This document shows, piece by piece, positions 43,201-51,502 of a stretch of DNA of 64,000 nt. Every line of letters begins with the position of its first letter. Position 1 is the first letter of the stretch. The notes beneath the pieces were generated by a model. It made no database searches and was not told the DNA's origin. It saw only the letters and a list, made by a program, of their open reading frames with translations. The DNA lies in NCBI RefSeq assembly GCF_036231965.1, contig NZ_CP109499.1, positions 248,001 to 312,000 on the forward strand, in the 5' to 3' direction. This stretch comes from Streptomyces sp. NBC_01428 (lineage in GTDB: Bacteria > Actinomycetota > Actinomycetes > Streptomycetales > Streptomycetaceae). The position numbers and the translations under genes were made by a program.

Positions 43201-43972
43201 CGGAGAAGTCCTGTGCCTCGGCGATCCGTCCGGCGAGATCCGGGTGGGTCTGGTCCACCCCGGTGTCCAGCACCGCGACCTTGACACCCTCGCCGTGGTA
43301 TCCGGCGTCCCACACCGCCGGGGCGCCGATCTGGGCGGTACTGCGGTCAAGGACGGCGTTCACCCGGCCGTCGAGCCACACCCGAGGCACGGTCTTGATT
43401 TCCGTGGCCTTCGTCCGGCTGTCGTCGGGCCCGGTGATCTCCTTCCAGAACGCGCCGAGGTCTCCGTCGGCCACCCGCACCGACTGGGCCCCGATGCTCT
43501 TGAGCCGGCGGACCGGGGACTTGTCCGCGGCGAACGCCGTCAGCCGGCTCACGGCCGCGGCTTCGACCCCGGCGGGCCGACTCACGATGAGCGGAAGAGC
43601 ACGTGTGTGGGCGGTGTCGTAGTGCTGGGCGACCAGGGCCGTCACGTCGAAGAGGCCGCGGTCGAGCCGACCGGACGCCACCAGGTCACCGGCATCCGAG
43701 GGGAGGACCGTCAGGTGCCCGTCGTGTTCGAAGGTCCGGAAGAGGATGCGCTTCCGACCCGGGCCCGGCTCGACCGAGGCGACCTGCTTCCCGTCCGCGG
43801 AGGCCGCTACGGTCACACTGTCGCCGGTGAGCAGCCGCACCGTGGCGGTGGTGGTCGTGCTCGCCACCTTCGTGGATCCGGCCGCGTCCGCGCGAGCGGC
43901 CACTGGCGCCACCGCTCCCGCCGTCAGGGCCAGCCCCGCCGATATTGCCGCCATCAGGCGGATCCGTCTCAT
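40202..43972 (-). CDS. Large secreted S8 (subtilisin-like) serine peptidase
   Basis: ATG 43972, with AGGAAAGG upstream, gives 1256 residues; GTG 44011 would add 13. A signal peptide (MRRIRLMAAISAGLALTAGA) is followed by a propeptide to about residue 190. The catalytic domain has Asp about 236 in AVLDTGVDQTHPDL, His about 268 in FGHGTHVASIVGG, the oxyanion Asn in VVAAGNSGEQ and Ser about 446 in ASGTSMATPHVAG. The long C-terminal region holds beta-sandwich domains and a PA-like insert. Such enzymes degrade extracellular protein. This is several times longer than simple subtilisins, as for other large Streptomyces S8 proteases. Confidence 0.9.
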   Translation of the reverse strand: MRRIRLMAAISAGLALTAGAVAPVAARADAAGSTKVASTTTTATVRLLTGDSVTVAASADGKQVASVEPGPGRKRILFRTFEHDGHLTVLPSDAGDLVASGRLDRGLFDVTALVAQHYDTAHTRALPLIVSRPAGVEAAAVSRLTAFAADKSPVRRLKSIGAQSVRVADGDLGAFWKEITGPDDSRTKATEIKTVPRVWLDGRVNAVLDRSTAQIGAPAVWDAGYHGEGVKVAVLDTGVDQTHPDLAGRIAEAQDFSGSTGTNDVFGHGTHVASIVGGTGAASGGTRKGVAPAAQLLVGKVLGDDGFGSESQVIAGMEWATEQGAKVVNMSLGSDQATDGTDPMSLAVNELSDRTGALFVVAAGNSGEQGAGTVGSPGAADSALTVGAVDRDDSLAPFSSRGPRVGDGAVKPDVTAPGVGIVAARAAGTTMGDPVDANYVAASGTSMATPHVAGAAALLAQRHPDWTGSRLKDALTSTAHTMPGQEVSEQGGGRIDLPAAVLGSVTATGGVTLGTFETGSGNARTLPLRYTNSSDAEVTLALTVHLATQGGTTPGEGAVRLGSESVRLPAHSTVEVPVAVDPAKARQGKYYGYVTAASSDGKAAAHTTLSLVVHGPIHRITVRTYDKDGKRVQALPTIWGADGFVGYTDPDNAVADVEEGVYQLDYATTDKASDGDELRQVVLPQVEVTKDRTVTLDARKTTPVTIRTPKPAEQRGIFSYQTYRRLDGHSLTAGTMYFDVAKRLYVSPTDTVTKGTFEFSSRWQLVAPLLTMKVPGTKPAPDVYYMPASPLFGNSGATLTAVDAGDAAHPSFTHARGRLALVTNNDGVNEQELAQKAAHAGVRALMLVHFSDIGWTRWSPVGDRWALPTVRVGASTGAQLAARARAHPITVRFSGTAESPYLYDVMQVSKQRIPQHVAYTVSERNTAVVHAAYADNGGSGWASEQRFARRPYQDTAWLQYTRFVPTGFDRTEYVSADDTSWQHLVHYTTTFDVDMPLAVGLRDAPRTYKAGTQGHETWQGSVARPSIPAHFETPTVRDGDQLRLRIPEFTDSENGHWSRLAVGGDGGIGTSLAAQAGDSAAAQLYRDGVKIGEMDSAWSDVEVPAGASKYRLELSTARSSDDWEYGTATTTSWTFRSGRTAQATPLSLLQLDYDVPVDAHNTVRSASTTTIGVKVRAQDGLTAPHGVDVRVEASYDDGRTWARAKVRDHGRNSFDAHVGRPSSGRGKAFVSLRVTATADDGSSVRQTVRRAYGVGR

Positions 43973-44138
43973 CAGTCTCGTGCCTTTCCTCGAACACAGG
44001 CTTTTGTTCACCCGGTTGACAGAATCCGGTGATCACGAGCCGGGTGTCACGCCTATCCGGTGGCACAGGTGCGACATGTCCCAAGGGCGACAGGCGCTCG
44101 CGCGATGACGGGGCCCGCAGCGACTGGTGTACGGAAAG

Positions 44139-44174
44139 GGTGATGCCCGGCAGTGGGGGCTGCCGGGCATCACC
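44139..44174 (-). terminator. Hairpin after the chitinase gene
   Basis: GGTGATGCCCGGCAG and its exact complement enclose TGGGGG, 18 bases beyond the chitinase stop on the minus strand. A 15-base stem without a U-run is typical for Streptomyces. Confidence 0.8.
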
Positions 44175-44191
44175 GTGGAGCGTCGTCACGT

Positions 44192-45715
44192 TCAGCAGGC
44201 GCCGAGATCCTGCCAGACGCCCCACTCGCCGGTGGTGCCGGGCTCCTCGCCCTGCGTCCACCACTTGGCTTTCCAGTTGTGGCCCTTGTGCGAGACCTGC
44301 TGGCCTCCGGTGTAGACCGTGCCGGTCGCCCAGGCGGCAGCCGTGCACTGGGCGCCGGAGCCGCCGGTGACGGTCAGGGCGTAGGTCGCCGTGTGACTGC
44401 CGGAGGCGCTCGTACCGGTGACTTTGATGCTGTACGTGCCCGAAGCGGTCGCCTTCGCCGTGCTGAGGGTGAGCGTCGACGAGCCGCCCGCCGTGACGGA
44501 GGCGGGGCTCAGCGAGGCGGTGACGCCCGCGGGGGCACCGCTGACGGTCAGGTTCACCGTCTTCGCCGTGCCCGCCGTCACCGCGGTCTTCACCGTGGCG
44601 GTGGTCGAGTTGCCGGCCGCCACCGATCCGGAGGCAGGGGCCGCGCTCACCGAGAAGTCGTCGCCGGGCGTGGTGGTGCCGCCGGTGAAGGGCGCGAAGA
44701 CATGGGTGAAGTCCCAGGTGTTCTGCTGGATGCCGGAGCAGCCGTCGGCGGCCGCACCGCCGGGGCAGCTGCCGTTGTCGCGCTGGAGCGCCCAGAACGA
44801 CAGGGTGTTGATTCCCTTGGCCACCGCCCAGTCGTAGACCTGAGCGGCATTGGCCAGGGTGAACGTCTCGGCCGGCCCGAAGTCGTCGACACCTGGCATC
44901 TCGGTGATGCCGATCATGCCCCACAGCTGGGCGGAGGTCTTGCTCGGGTAGAGCTGCGCGAGCTGGTCGTACAGCCCCTGCGCCGCGGTCTGGGTGTCGG
45001 TGGCCATGTTGTGGGTGGCGTTGTCGTAGTAGTCGAACGTCATGATGTTCGCTACGTCGACGCGCGCTCCGTTGGTGACCGCGCTGCGCAGGACCGCGAG
45101 GCCCTCGGAGGTCAGGCCGGAGGTGGTCGTCGGGAGCGTGTAGGAGATCTCCACCGTCCGACCGGCGGCCGCCGCCCAGTCCTGGACCAGCTTGATGGCC
45201 TTGTTCCGCCGGTTGATCCCCGCTGTGTTGTTCAGCGAGTCGACCTCGATGTCCATGTCGAGCCGTGAGATGTCGTAGGTCGTGATGACCTTCTCGTAGG
45301 CCGCGGCGATCTGGTTGACATCGGTGCAGCTGTCCGCGATCTCGGTGCCGGTGGTGTCCGCGGTGTAGCCGCCGAACGAGGGGATGACGTCCCCGCCGTT
45401 CGCCTGGATGGTGCGGATGTCGGAGCCGAAGCTGGCGGAGGAGACCGGCAGGCCGGTGTCGCCGCTCCAGTACGGCGTGCAGGAGCCCGCGGACGCGGTC
45501 TGGAGGAACGCCATGGTCAGGTGTTTGGCCCCTGACTGGGCGGCCAGGGCAGACGGGCTCTCGCCGGTCCACGCCTCGAAGTAGGGAGCGAAGACGTGCT
45601 TGGGCAGGGGGGTTGCCGCCTGAGCGGTACCGGCACCCGCCGCGGCCAGCCCGACGGTGGCCACCGTCGCGGCCACTGCGGCCAGAACCGCGCGGGCGGA
45701 TCGTATGCGTCTCAT
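44192..45715 (-). CDS. Secreted GH18 chitinase with C-terminal chitin-binding domain
   Basis: ATG 45715 gives 507 residues; the frame extends upstream to 45937 but that part is antisense. A signal peptide covers about 1-33 (MRRIRSARAVLAAVAATVAT, ending QAA). The GH18 catalytic domain starts HVFAPYFEAWTGESP and has the DxDxE motif LDMDIEVDS, with catalytic Glu about 157. A fibronectin/Ig-like linker domain (SGAPAGVTASLSPASVTAGG) follows. The last 50 residues (TVYTGGQQVSHKGHNWKAKW, then WTQGEEPG) are a CBM5/12-type domain. It cleaves chitin outside the cell. Chitinase-type direct repeats lie about 90-115 bases upstream. Confidence 0.92.
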   Translation of the reverse strand: MRRIRSARAVLAAVAATVATVGLAAAGAGTAQAATPLPKHVFAPYFEAWTGESPSALAAQSGAKHLTMAFLQTASAGSCTPYWSGDTGLPVSSASFGSDIRTIQANGGDVIPSFGGYTADTTGTEIADSCTDVNQIAAAYEKVITTYDISRLDMDIEVDSLNNTAGINRRNKAIKLVQDWAAAAGRTVEISYTLPTTTSGLTSEGLAVLRSAVTNGARVDVANIMTFDYYDNATHNMATDTQTAAQGLYDQLAQLYPSKTSAQLWGMIGITEMPGVDDFGPAETFTLANAAQVYDWAVAKGINTLSFWALQRDNGSCPGGAAADGCSGIQQNTWDFTHVFAPFTGGTTTPGDDFSVSAAPASGSVAAGNSTTATVKTAVTAGTAKTVNLTVSGAPAGVTASLSPASVTAGGSSTLTLSTAKATASGTYSIKVTGTSASGSHTATYALTVTGGSGAQCTAAAWATGTVYTGGQQVSHKGHNWKAKWWTQGEEPGTTGEWGVWQDLGAC

Positions 45716-45802
45716 CGGTGTCCCAGCTGTAGGGTCCGCCAACTCCGGTCTGTGGCATTGGCGTTCAGGTACGGAATACCGTGGCGGCCGCAGCCGGGTC
45801 AA

Positions 45803-45830
45803 TGGTCTGGACCAAGAGAGGACTAGACCA
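45803..45830 (-). promoter_or_regulatory. Chitinase-type direct repeats (DasR-like sites)
   Basis: On the minus strand TGGTCTAGTCCT and TGGTCCAGACCA follow each other with a 16-base period. They match the 12-bp direct repeats known from Streptomyces chitinase promoters and the DasR consensus TGGTCTAGACCA at 10-11 of 12 positions. DasR would repress without N-acetylglucosamine. Confidence 0.7.
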
Positions 45831-46071
45831 ATATCGCCAGTGGAGGGCCCGCTCGCTCTCCAGCAGGCGCATCGCGTGCTGGACCACTCCCCCACCCCCG
45901 CGACGATCGGGCGCCACGAGACACGGCGAAGCCGCACCCCGTTCCGATGGCGCCGGGTCCGACGGCGGCGACGCCAGGGCCGCCGGAGGGGTGCCCGCCC
46001 TCCCGGAGGATGGGCGGACCGGCCCCCGCTTCCGCATGCGACGGCGAGAAACCGGCCATAACCTCCGAATT

Positions 46072-48180
46072 GTGATTCCGCCGAGAAACAGGACGCAGAG
46101 ACGCCCCACCACGGGCGTACCCCTGCGGGCCGGTCTGGCCCTCGCCGCCGCGGTCCTGGCGGTCGGCGGCCTGGGGGTGGCCGGGGCGCCGCAGGCGCAG
46201 GCGGACGATCCCGTCACCCTCTCGCAGCAGGGGCAGGTCACCGACCGGGTGGACGCGCTGGGCGACCGGAAGGCCTCCGTCACCTCCGCCCTCGACAAGC
46301 TCTACGCCGAGCACCGGATCCAGCTCTTCGTGGCGTACGTACGCGACTTCTCCGGGCGCTCCGCCCAGAGCTGGGCCGACGCCACCGCGGAGAAGAACGG
46401 CCTCGGTCAGAACGACGTCCTGCTGGCCGTGGCGACCGGAGCCCGGCAGTACGCCTATTCGGCCGACACCCGGTCCGGTTTCACCGAGCAGCAGCTGGCG
46501 ACGGTCGCCCAGACCGCCATCGAGCCCGCCCTGAAGCAGAACGACTGGGCGGGCGCCGCCATCGGCGCGGCCGACGGGTATTCCGCCGTCCTCGACGGCG
46601 TGCCCGTCCCGGTGCCCACGATCACCCCCGGCCCGGCCGACCCGGGCGGCGCGGCGGACAGCGGGAACGGGGCGGGCGACTTCGTCCTGCCGGTGGTCGC
46701 GGTCGGCGCGGCCGGGGCGCTGGGCGCGTACGCCTACTCCCGGCGCAAGCGCGGCAACTCTGCCGGGCGCGGCACGACCACCGGCCAGAACTGGGGCGGC
46801 ACGACCCCGGTTCCGTTGCCGGAACTGGACTCCCGGGCGAAAGGGCTGCTGGTGGAGACCGATGACGCGGTCCGCACCAGCACCGAGGAACTGGGCTTCG
46901 CTTCCGCGCAGTTCGGCGACGAGGCGGTCGGCCCCTTCACCGAGGCCGCGGAGTACGCCCAGAGCGAGCTGACCCAGGCCTTCCGGCTGCGTCAGCAGCT
47001 GGACGACGCCTACCCGGAGGACGACGCCACCCGGCGCCGGATGCTGGAAGAGATCATCGCCCGGTGCACGGAGGCGAACCGCAGGCTGGACGCCGAGTCG
47101 GCGGCCTTCGACCGGCTGCGGGACCTGGAGAAGAACGCGCCGCAGGCCCTGGCCACCGTCGAGGAACAGTTCCGGGCCCTGTCCGGTCGCACCGCCGCGG
47201 CGGAGGCGACGCTGGCCGCCGTCGCGCGGGAGTACGCGGACTCCGCGTCGGCGCCGGTGGCCTCCAACGCCCAGCAGGCCGAGGACCGGCTGCTGTTCGC
47301 GACGACCAGCCTCGACGCGGCACGTACGGCGGTCGGGACCGGGGACAACGGCAGGGCCGCCGTGCACGTCCGGGCCGCCGAGAGCGCGGTCGGCCAGGCC
47401 GCGACCCTGGTCGACGCGGTGGAACGACGGGCCCAGGAACTGGCGCAGGCGGCCGGGAAGTTGCCGGGCGCCCTCAACGAGGCCGAGACGGACCTCGCGG
47501 ACGCCCGCGGGCTGCTCACCGGGACCGCGGAGGGTACGTCGACGGCGGATCTGCGCGGCCGGATCGGCCGGGCGGAGGCTGTCCTGGCCGACGTGCGCCG
47601 GGAGCAGGCGGCGGGCCGGTACGACCCGATCGACTGCCTGCGCCGGGTCGAGGAGGCCGACGCCGCGCTCGACGAGGCGATGGCCGGGGCGCGCGAGCGG
47701 GAATCCGGGCGTCAGCGCGCGGTGGCCCTGCTCGACCAGGCGCTGCTCTCGGCCCGCAGCGCGATCGGCGCGGCCACGGACTACGTCACGACCAGCCGGG
47801 GCGCGGTCGGCAGCCAGGCCCGCACCCGGCTGGCGGAGGCGGGCCGGCACCTGGAGCGCGCGATGTCCCTGGCCGCGTCGGACCCGCCCGGCGCGCTGGC
47901 GGAGGCCCAACAGGCGGATTCCCTCGCGCGTCAGGCGCAGCAGCTGGCCGAACAGGACGTACGGGGTTATCAGAATCCGTACGGCGGCCGGCGCTCCGGC
48001 GGCGGTCAGGGCGGCGCCGTGCTCGGCGGGATCATCCTCGGCGAGATCCTGCGGGGCGGCGGCGGCTTCGGTGGCCGGGGCGGGGGTTTCGGTGGCGGTT
48101 TCGGGGGTGGTGGCGCCGGCCCGGGCTCCTTCGGCGGCGGCGGAACCCGGGGCCGTATGGGCGGCGGAGGCCGCTTCTGA
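46072..48180 (+). CDS. TPM-domain membrane protein with long helical region
   Basis: GTG 46072 is preferred (VIPPRNRTQRRPTTG...); ATG 46033 is possible. The product has 702 residues. A signal peptide-like helix (AGLALAAAVLAVGGLGVAG) is followed by a TPM domain at about 50-160 (VTDRVDALGDRKASVTSALD, then GQNDVLLAVATGARQYAYSA). A membrane helix (FVLPVVAVGAAGALGAYAYS) follows near residue 212. A cytoplasmic, mostly helical region of about 400 residues (many ALA/ARG/GLU heptad-like stretches) ends in a Gly/Phe-rich tail (GGGFGGRGGGFGG). A PspA gene follows. TPM proteins are linked to membrane and lipid homeostasis in plants and bacteria. Confidence 0.88.
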   Translation: MIPPRNRTQRRPTTGVPLRAGLALAAAVLAVGGLGVAGAPQAQADDPVTLSQQGQVTDRVDALGDRKASVTSALDKLYAEHRIQLFVAYVRDFSGRSAQSWADATAEKNGLGQNDVLLAVATGARQYAYSADTRSGFTEQQLATVAQTAIEPALKQNDWAGAAIGAADGYSAVLDGVPVPVPTITPGPADPGGAADSGNGAGDFVLPVVAVGAAGALGAYAYSRRKRGNSAGRGTTTGQNWGGTTPVPLPELDSRAKGLLVETDDAVRTSTEELGFASAQFGDEAVGPFTEAAEYAQSELTQAFRLRQQLDDAYPEDDATRRRMLEEIIARCTEANRRLDAESAAFDRLRDLEKNAPQALATVEEQFRALSGRTAAAEATLAAVAREYADSASAPVASNAQQAEDRLLFATTSLDAARTAVGTGDNGRAAVHVRAAESAVGQAATLVDAVERRAQELAQAAGKLPGALNEAETDLADARGLLTGTAEGTSTADLRGRIGRAEAVLADVRREQAAGRYDPIDCLRRVEEADAALDEAMAGARERESGRQRAVALLDQALLSARSAIGAATDYVTTSRGAVGSQARTRLAEAGRHLERAMSLAASDPPGALAEAQQADSLARQAQQLAEQDVRGYQNPYGGRRSGGGQGGAVLGGIILGEILRGGGGFGGRGGGFGGGFGGGGAGPGSFGGGGTRGRMGGGGRF

Positions 48181-48360
48181 CCGGCGCGCAGGCGGCGGCC
48201 GGGGCACCGGGCAGGCACCGGCCCGACCGACTCGCCGACACGCCGACCTGCTGACCTGCGGACTGCCGACTGCCGACCGGACGTGCCGCGCCCGCAGGTG
48301 CCCACCCGAACATCCCTCTCAGGCACACCCGACCCCTCAGGCTCACCAGGAGAGACCACC

Positions 48361-49089
48361 ATGAGCAAGCAGACGATCGTCGGTCGCGTCACCCAGCTGG
48401 CCAAGGCCAACATCAACGCACTGCTGGACCAGGCGGAGGACCCGCAGAAGATGCTGGACCAGTTGATCCGCGACTACACCAACAACATCTCCGAGGCGGA
48501 GCAGGCGGTCGCCGCCACGATCGGGAACCTGCGGATGCTGGAGGCGGACCACAAGGAGGATGTGGAGGCGGCCGCCGAGTGGGGCGGAAAGGCCCTCGCG
48601 GCCAGCCGGAAGGCGGACGAGCTGCGCGCGTCGGGCTCGCCCGAGGTCGCCGGGAGTGCCGACAAGTTCGACAACCTGGCGAAGGTCGCGCTGGGCCGCC
48701 AGCTGCAGTCCGAGAAGGAGGCGACGACGGCCGAGCCGACGATCGCCGCCCAGACGGAGGTCGTCGACAAGCTCAAGTCGGGCCTGGACGCGATGAAGGG
48801 CAAGCTGACGGAGCTCCAGGCCAAGCGGGACGAGCTGGTGGCCCGGGCCAAGACCGCGCAGGCCCAGAACACGATGATGGACGCGGTGAAGAACATCGAC
48901 GTGATGGACCCGGCGAGCGACCTGAACCGCTTCGAGGAGAAGGTCCGTCGTGAGGAGGCCATGGCCCTGGGCAAGCAGGAACTGGCCGCGTCCTCCCTCG
49001 ACGCGCAGTTCGAGTCCCTGGAGGACCTCGGCAAGACCGCGGAGATCGAGGCCCGGCTGGCCGCGCTCAAGCAGGGCCGCGCCGCCTGA
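48361..49089 (+). CDS. PspA/IM30 family membrane-stress protein
   Basis: ATG 48361 with AGGAGAG eight bases upstream gives 242 residues. The sequence begins MSKQTIVGRVTQLAKANINA and continues LLDQAEDPQKMLDQLIRDYT, the characteristic PspA N-terminal amphipathic and helical start. The rest is a long coiled coil (KLKSGLDAMKGKLTELQAKR, then KAQNTMMDAVKNIDVMDPAS). Such proteins oligomerise on the inner face of the membrane and keep it intact during stress. The gene follows the TPM-domain gene by 180 bases in the same direction, which suggests one functional unit, perhaps one operon. Confidence 0.92.
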   Translation: MSKQTIVGRVTQLAKANINALLDQAEDPQKMLDQLIRDYTNNISEAEQAVAATIGNLRMLEADHKEDVEAAAEWGGKALAASRKADELRASGSPEVAGSADKFDNLAKVALGRQLQSEKEATTAEPTIAAQTEVVDKLKSGLDAMKGKLTELQAKRDELVARAKTAQAQNTMMDAVKNIDVMDPASDLNRFEEKVRREEAMALGKQELAASSLDAQFESLEDLGKTAEIEARLAALKQGRAA

Positions 49090-49692
49090 CCGTTCCGGGA
49101 CGCGACCCGGCCCGACGCGGACGGAACCTGGGGACCCAGGGTTGCGCCCGCCACACACGGCCGGGTCTCCGCCCCCCGGGAACCGCGCCCGCCCGGATCG
49201 GGGTGGCGTGGGCGTGGGCTTTGCCGTTGGGACGTTGAGACATCCGGACCAGTGGGCCCGGACCGGTGACGCGCCATCTCCTCGTCCGGACCGACACCTT
49301 GACACCGGATGGCGCTGATGGTCGCCGGCCCCGGCATCACAGCCGGTCCGAGCCTCGGTCGGCCGTCGTCGCCGCGTCGGGACGAGCAGACCGGGCAGAC
49401 CTCGCAGACCTCACAGCAGGCGCATCGGCCTTCCCGGTAAGGGAGTTGAGCCGAACCAGAACTCGTGACCATCACCGAGTCGTGGGTCCGGGTACCTCCT
49501 CGCCTCCTGAACACCGGCTCCCCGGCCCCCCGAACACGGACCCTCCGCCGGTGACGTGAGCTCGGCTCCCGGCTCCCGCCGCCCGCGCGTGGACAAGGGT
49601 TTTCCCCGATGCCGTACGTCTCGGGGCGGCGCCACCCTGATGGGCAGACCGGTCTTCCTCCGGCCTCTCCCCCGTGAAGGGCTCTCCCTGCC
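49090..49692. other. Long intergenic region before the S1 protease gene
   Basis: About 600 bases with no gene of normal codon bias. I looked for tRNA-like cloverleaf arms and found none. The region holds several short GC-rich dyads, and the 100 bases before 49693 should contain the protease promoter. Confidence 0.4.
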
Positions 49693-51456
49693 ATGAACCG
49701 TGAAGTGCTCTCCCGTGCGCGGTGGACGCGTGCGCGCCGCCCCCTGCTCGCGGGTGCCGCCGCCACCCTCCTGCTCACCGCCGGCCCGGCCATCGCCTCC
49801 GCCGGTGCCGTCCAGAACGACGCGCCCTCGTCCTCAGCTCCCGCACCGCTCGTCACCGCAATGCAGAATGACATGCACCTGACCTCCACGGAGGCGCGGT
49901 CCCGGCTCGCGCACGAGAACGACGCCGTTCACGTGGCGACCGCCCTGAACGCCACTCTCGGGCACCGCGTGACCAGCATGTGGTTCGACGGGCGCAGCGG
50001 ACGGCTCAATGCCGCGGTGACCACGGCCGCCGACGCCCGCGCCGTGACACGGGCAGGCGGTCAGGCCCACCACGTGCCCTACAGCCGAGCCGAATTGGAC
50101 GCTGTCGCACGGACCGTGGCTTCCCGGGCTCACGGTGTCCCGGCCGTCGTGGGCTGGGGCATCGACGCCCGTACGAGTCGGGTGGAGGTGATCCTCGACC
50201 GCACGCGGCGTACTTCCGCCACCGAGCGCTTCGCCCGGCGTATCGGCGAACTCGGTGACGTGGTCCGTGTGACGACGATCGCCGACGCGCCGGTGCAGCA
50301 GCAGGGCGACGTGGTCGGCGGCGAGAAGTGGATACCGGGCAGCGAAAGCCCCTGCTCCGTCGGGTTCTCCGTCAACGCGGCGGGCGGCGCCAAGGGCTTT
50401 CTCACCGCCGGCCACTGCACCAATGACGTGAACCAGCCCGCCTACGGCAAGGACGGCAGCCGGCTCGGCACGTCCAACCAGGGTGGCACGCACAGCGTCA
50501 ACGCGCGGGAGGGCGACTTCGGGCTGGTCTCCGTGGACCAGGCGGGCTGGAACGTCAGCCCCACCGTGTCCGGCTACGGAAGCGGTGACGTGACCGTCAC
50601 CGGCTCCGCCGACGGACTGGTCGGACAGACGGTGTGCCGCTCCGGCCAGACCAGCGGCTGGCACTGCGGTGAGATCACCAAGGTCAACCAGACGGTCGAC
50701 TACGGCACTGTCGTGATCGACGGACTCTCCTGGACCAACACGTGCTCGGCCGGCGGGGATTCGGGCGGGTCGTACGTCTCGGCGACCGGCGGCAAGGCCG
50801 TCGGCCTGCACTCCGGCGGTGGCAGCGTCATCTGCGGACAGAGCGGTGAGACCAACACCATCTTCCAGCCCGTCAACGAGGCGCTGCAGAAGTGGAGTCT
50901 GACGCTGGCCACCGGTGCCCCGCAGCCCGGAGCCGTGACCGTGACGGCCGTCGGCGCGCAGAGCAGCACCGTCGGACAGAAGATCACCCTGGCCAACAGC
51001 GCCCAGGGCGGAACGGCTCCCTACACCTGGAGCGCGACCGGGCTGCCCGCCGGGCTCACCGTCGACCGCACGTCGGGCACCGTCAGCGGCACGACCACCA
51101 CCGCGGGCTCCGGCTCCGTCACGGTGACCGCGACCGACGCCGCCGGCAAATCCGGGTCGACCACCTTCACCTGGACGGTCGGCGACACCGGCGGCGGCAC
51201 CCTCTCGCTCGCCAACCCCGGCGGGCAGACCGTCTACGTAGGGCGTTCCGTCACCCTGCCGCTCAAGGCGACCGGGGGCACCGGGGTCCGCACCTTCACG
51301 GCCACCGGCCTGCCCGCGGGGCTGACTCTCAACAGGACGACCGGGGTGATCTCCGGGACACCCACCACCTGGGGCCTGGCCAACAGCCGCGTCACCGTGA
51401 CGGACTCCGCCGGCAAGAGCGCCTCGCTCTCCATCAGTTGGAGCGTCTTCAGCTGA
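49693..51456 (+). CDS. Secreted S1 (streptogrisin-like) serine protease with Ig-like tail
   Basis: This 587-residue protein has a signal peptide (MNREVLSRARWTRARRPLLA, then GAAATLLLTAGPAIA) and a propeptide to about residue 205, resembling the alpha-lytic protease pro-region (LNAAVTTAADARAVTRAGGQ). The mature chymotrypsin-like domain has His241 in LTAGHCTND, Asp275 in REGDFGLV and Ser357 in SAGGDSGGSYV, with disulfide-forming Cys pairs. Two putative Ig domains (YTWSATGLPAGLTVDRTSGT and RTFTATGLPAGLTLNRTTGV) form the C-terminus. It is expected to be an extracellular protease that binds substrate through the tail domains. A strong hairpin follows. Confidence 0.93.
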   Translation: MNREVLSRARWTRARRPLLAGAAATLLLTAGPAIASAGAVQNDAPSSSAPAPLVTAMQNDMHLTSTEARSRLAHENDAVHVATALNATLGHRVTSMWFDGRSGRLNAAVTTAADARAVTRAGGQAHHVPYSRAELDAVARTVASRAHGVPAVVGWGIDARTSRVEVILDRTRRTSATERFARRIGELGDVVRVTTIADAPVQQQGDVVGGEKWIPGSESPCSVGFSVNAAGGAKGFLTAGHCTNDVNQPAYGKDGSRLGTSNQGGTHSVNAREGDFGLVSVDQAGWNVSPTVSGYGSGDVTVTGSADGLVGQTVCRSGQTSGWHCGEITKVNQTVDYGTVVIDGLSWTNTCSAGGDSGGSYVSATGGKAVGLHSGGGSVICGQSGETNTIFQPVNEALQKWSLTLATGAPQPGAVTVTAVGAQSSTVGQKITLANSAQGGTAPYTWSATGLPAGLTVDRTSGTVSGTTTTAGSGSVTVTATDAAGKSGSTTFTWTVGDTGGGTLSLANPGGQTVYVGRSVTLPLKATGGTGVRTFTATGLPAGLTLNRTTGVISGTPTTWGLANSRVTVTDSAGKSASLSISWSVFS

Positions 51457-51464
51457 TGCCCGGG

Positions 51465-51502
51465 CGTGAGGGGGACCGTACGCCGGTACGGTCCCCCTCA
51501 CG
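51465..51502. terminator. Bidirectional 17-bp perfect hairpin
   Basis: CGTGAGGGGGACCGTAC and its exact complement enclose GCCG. The hairpin overlaps the stop codon of the convergent LuxR gene, so it can serve both transcripts. Confidence 0.85.

Noticed and set aside
41426..44032. An 868-residue plus-strand frame
   Set aside because: It is the exact antisense of the S8 peptidase and has no motif.
49090..49692. Possible tRNA or small RNA gene in the long gap
   Set aside because: No cloverleaf arms or T-loop motif could be matched by eye on either strand.
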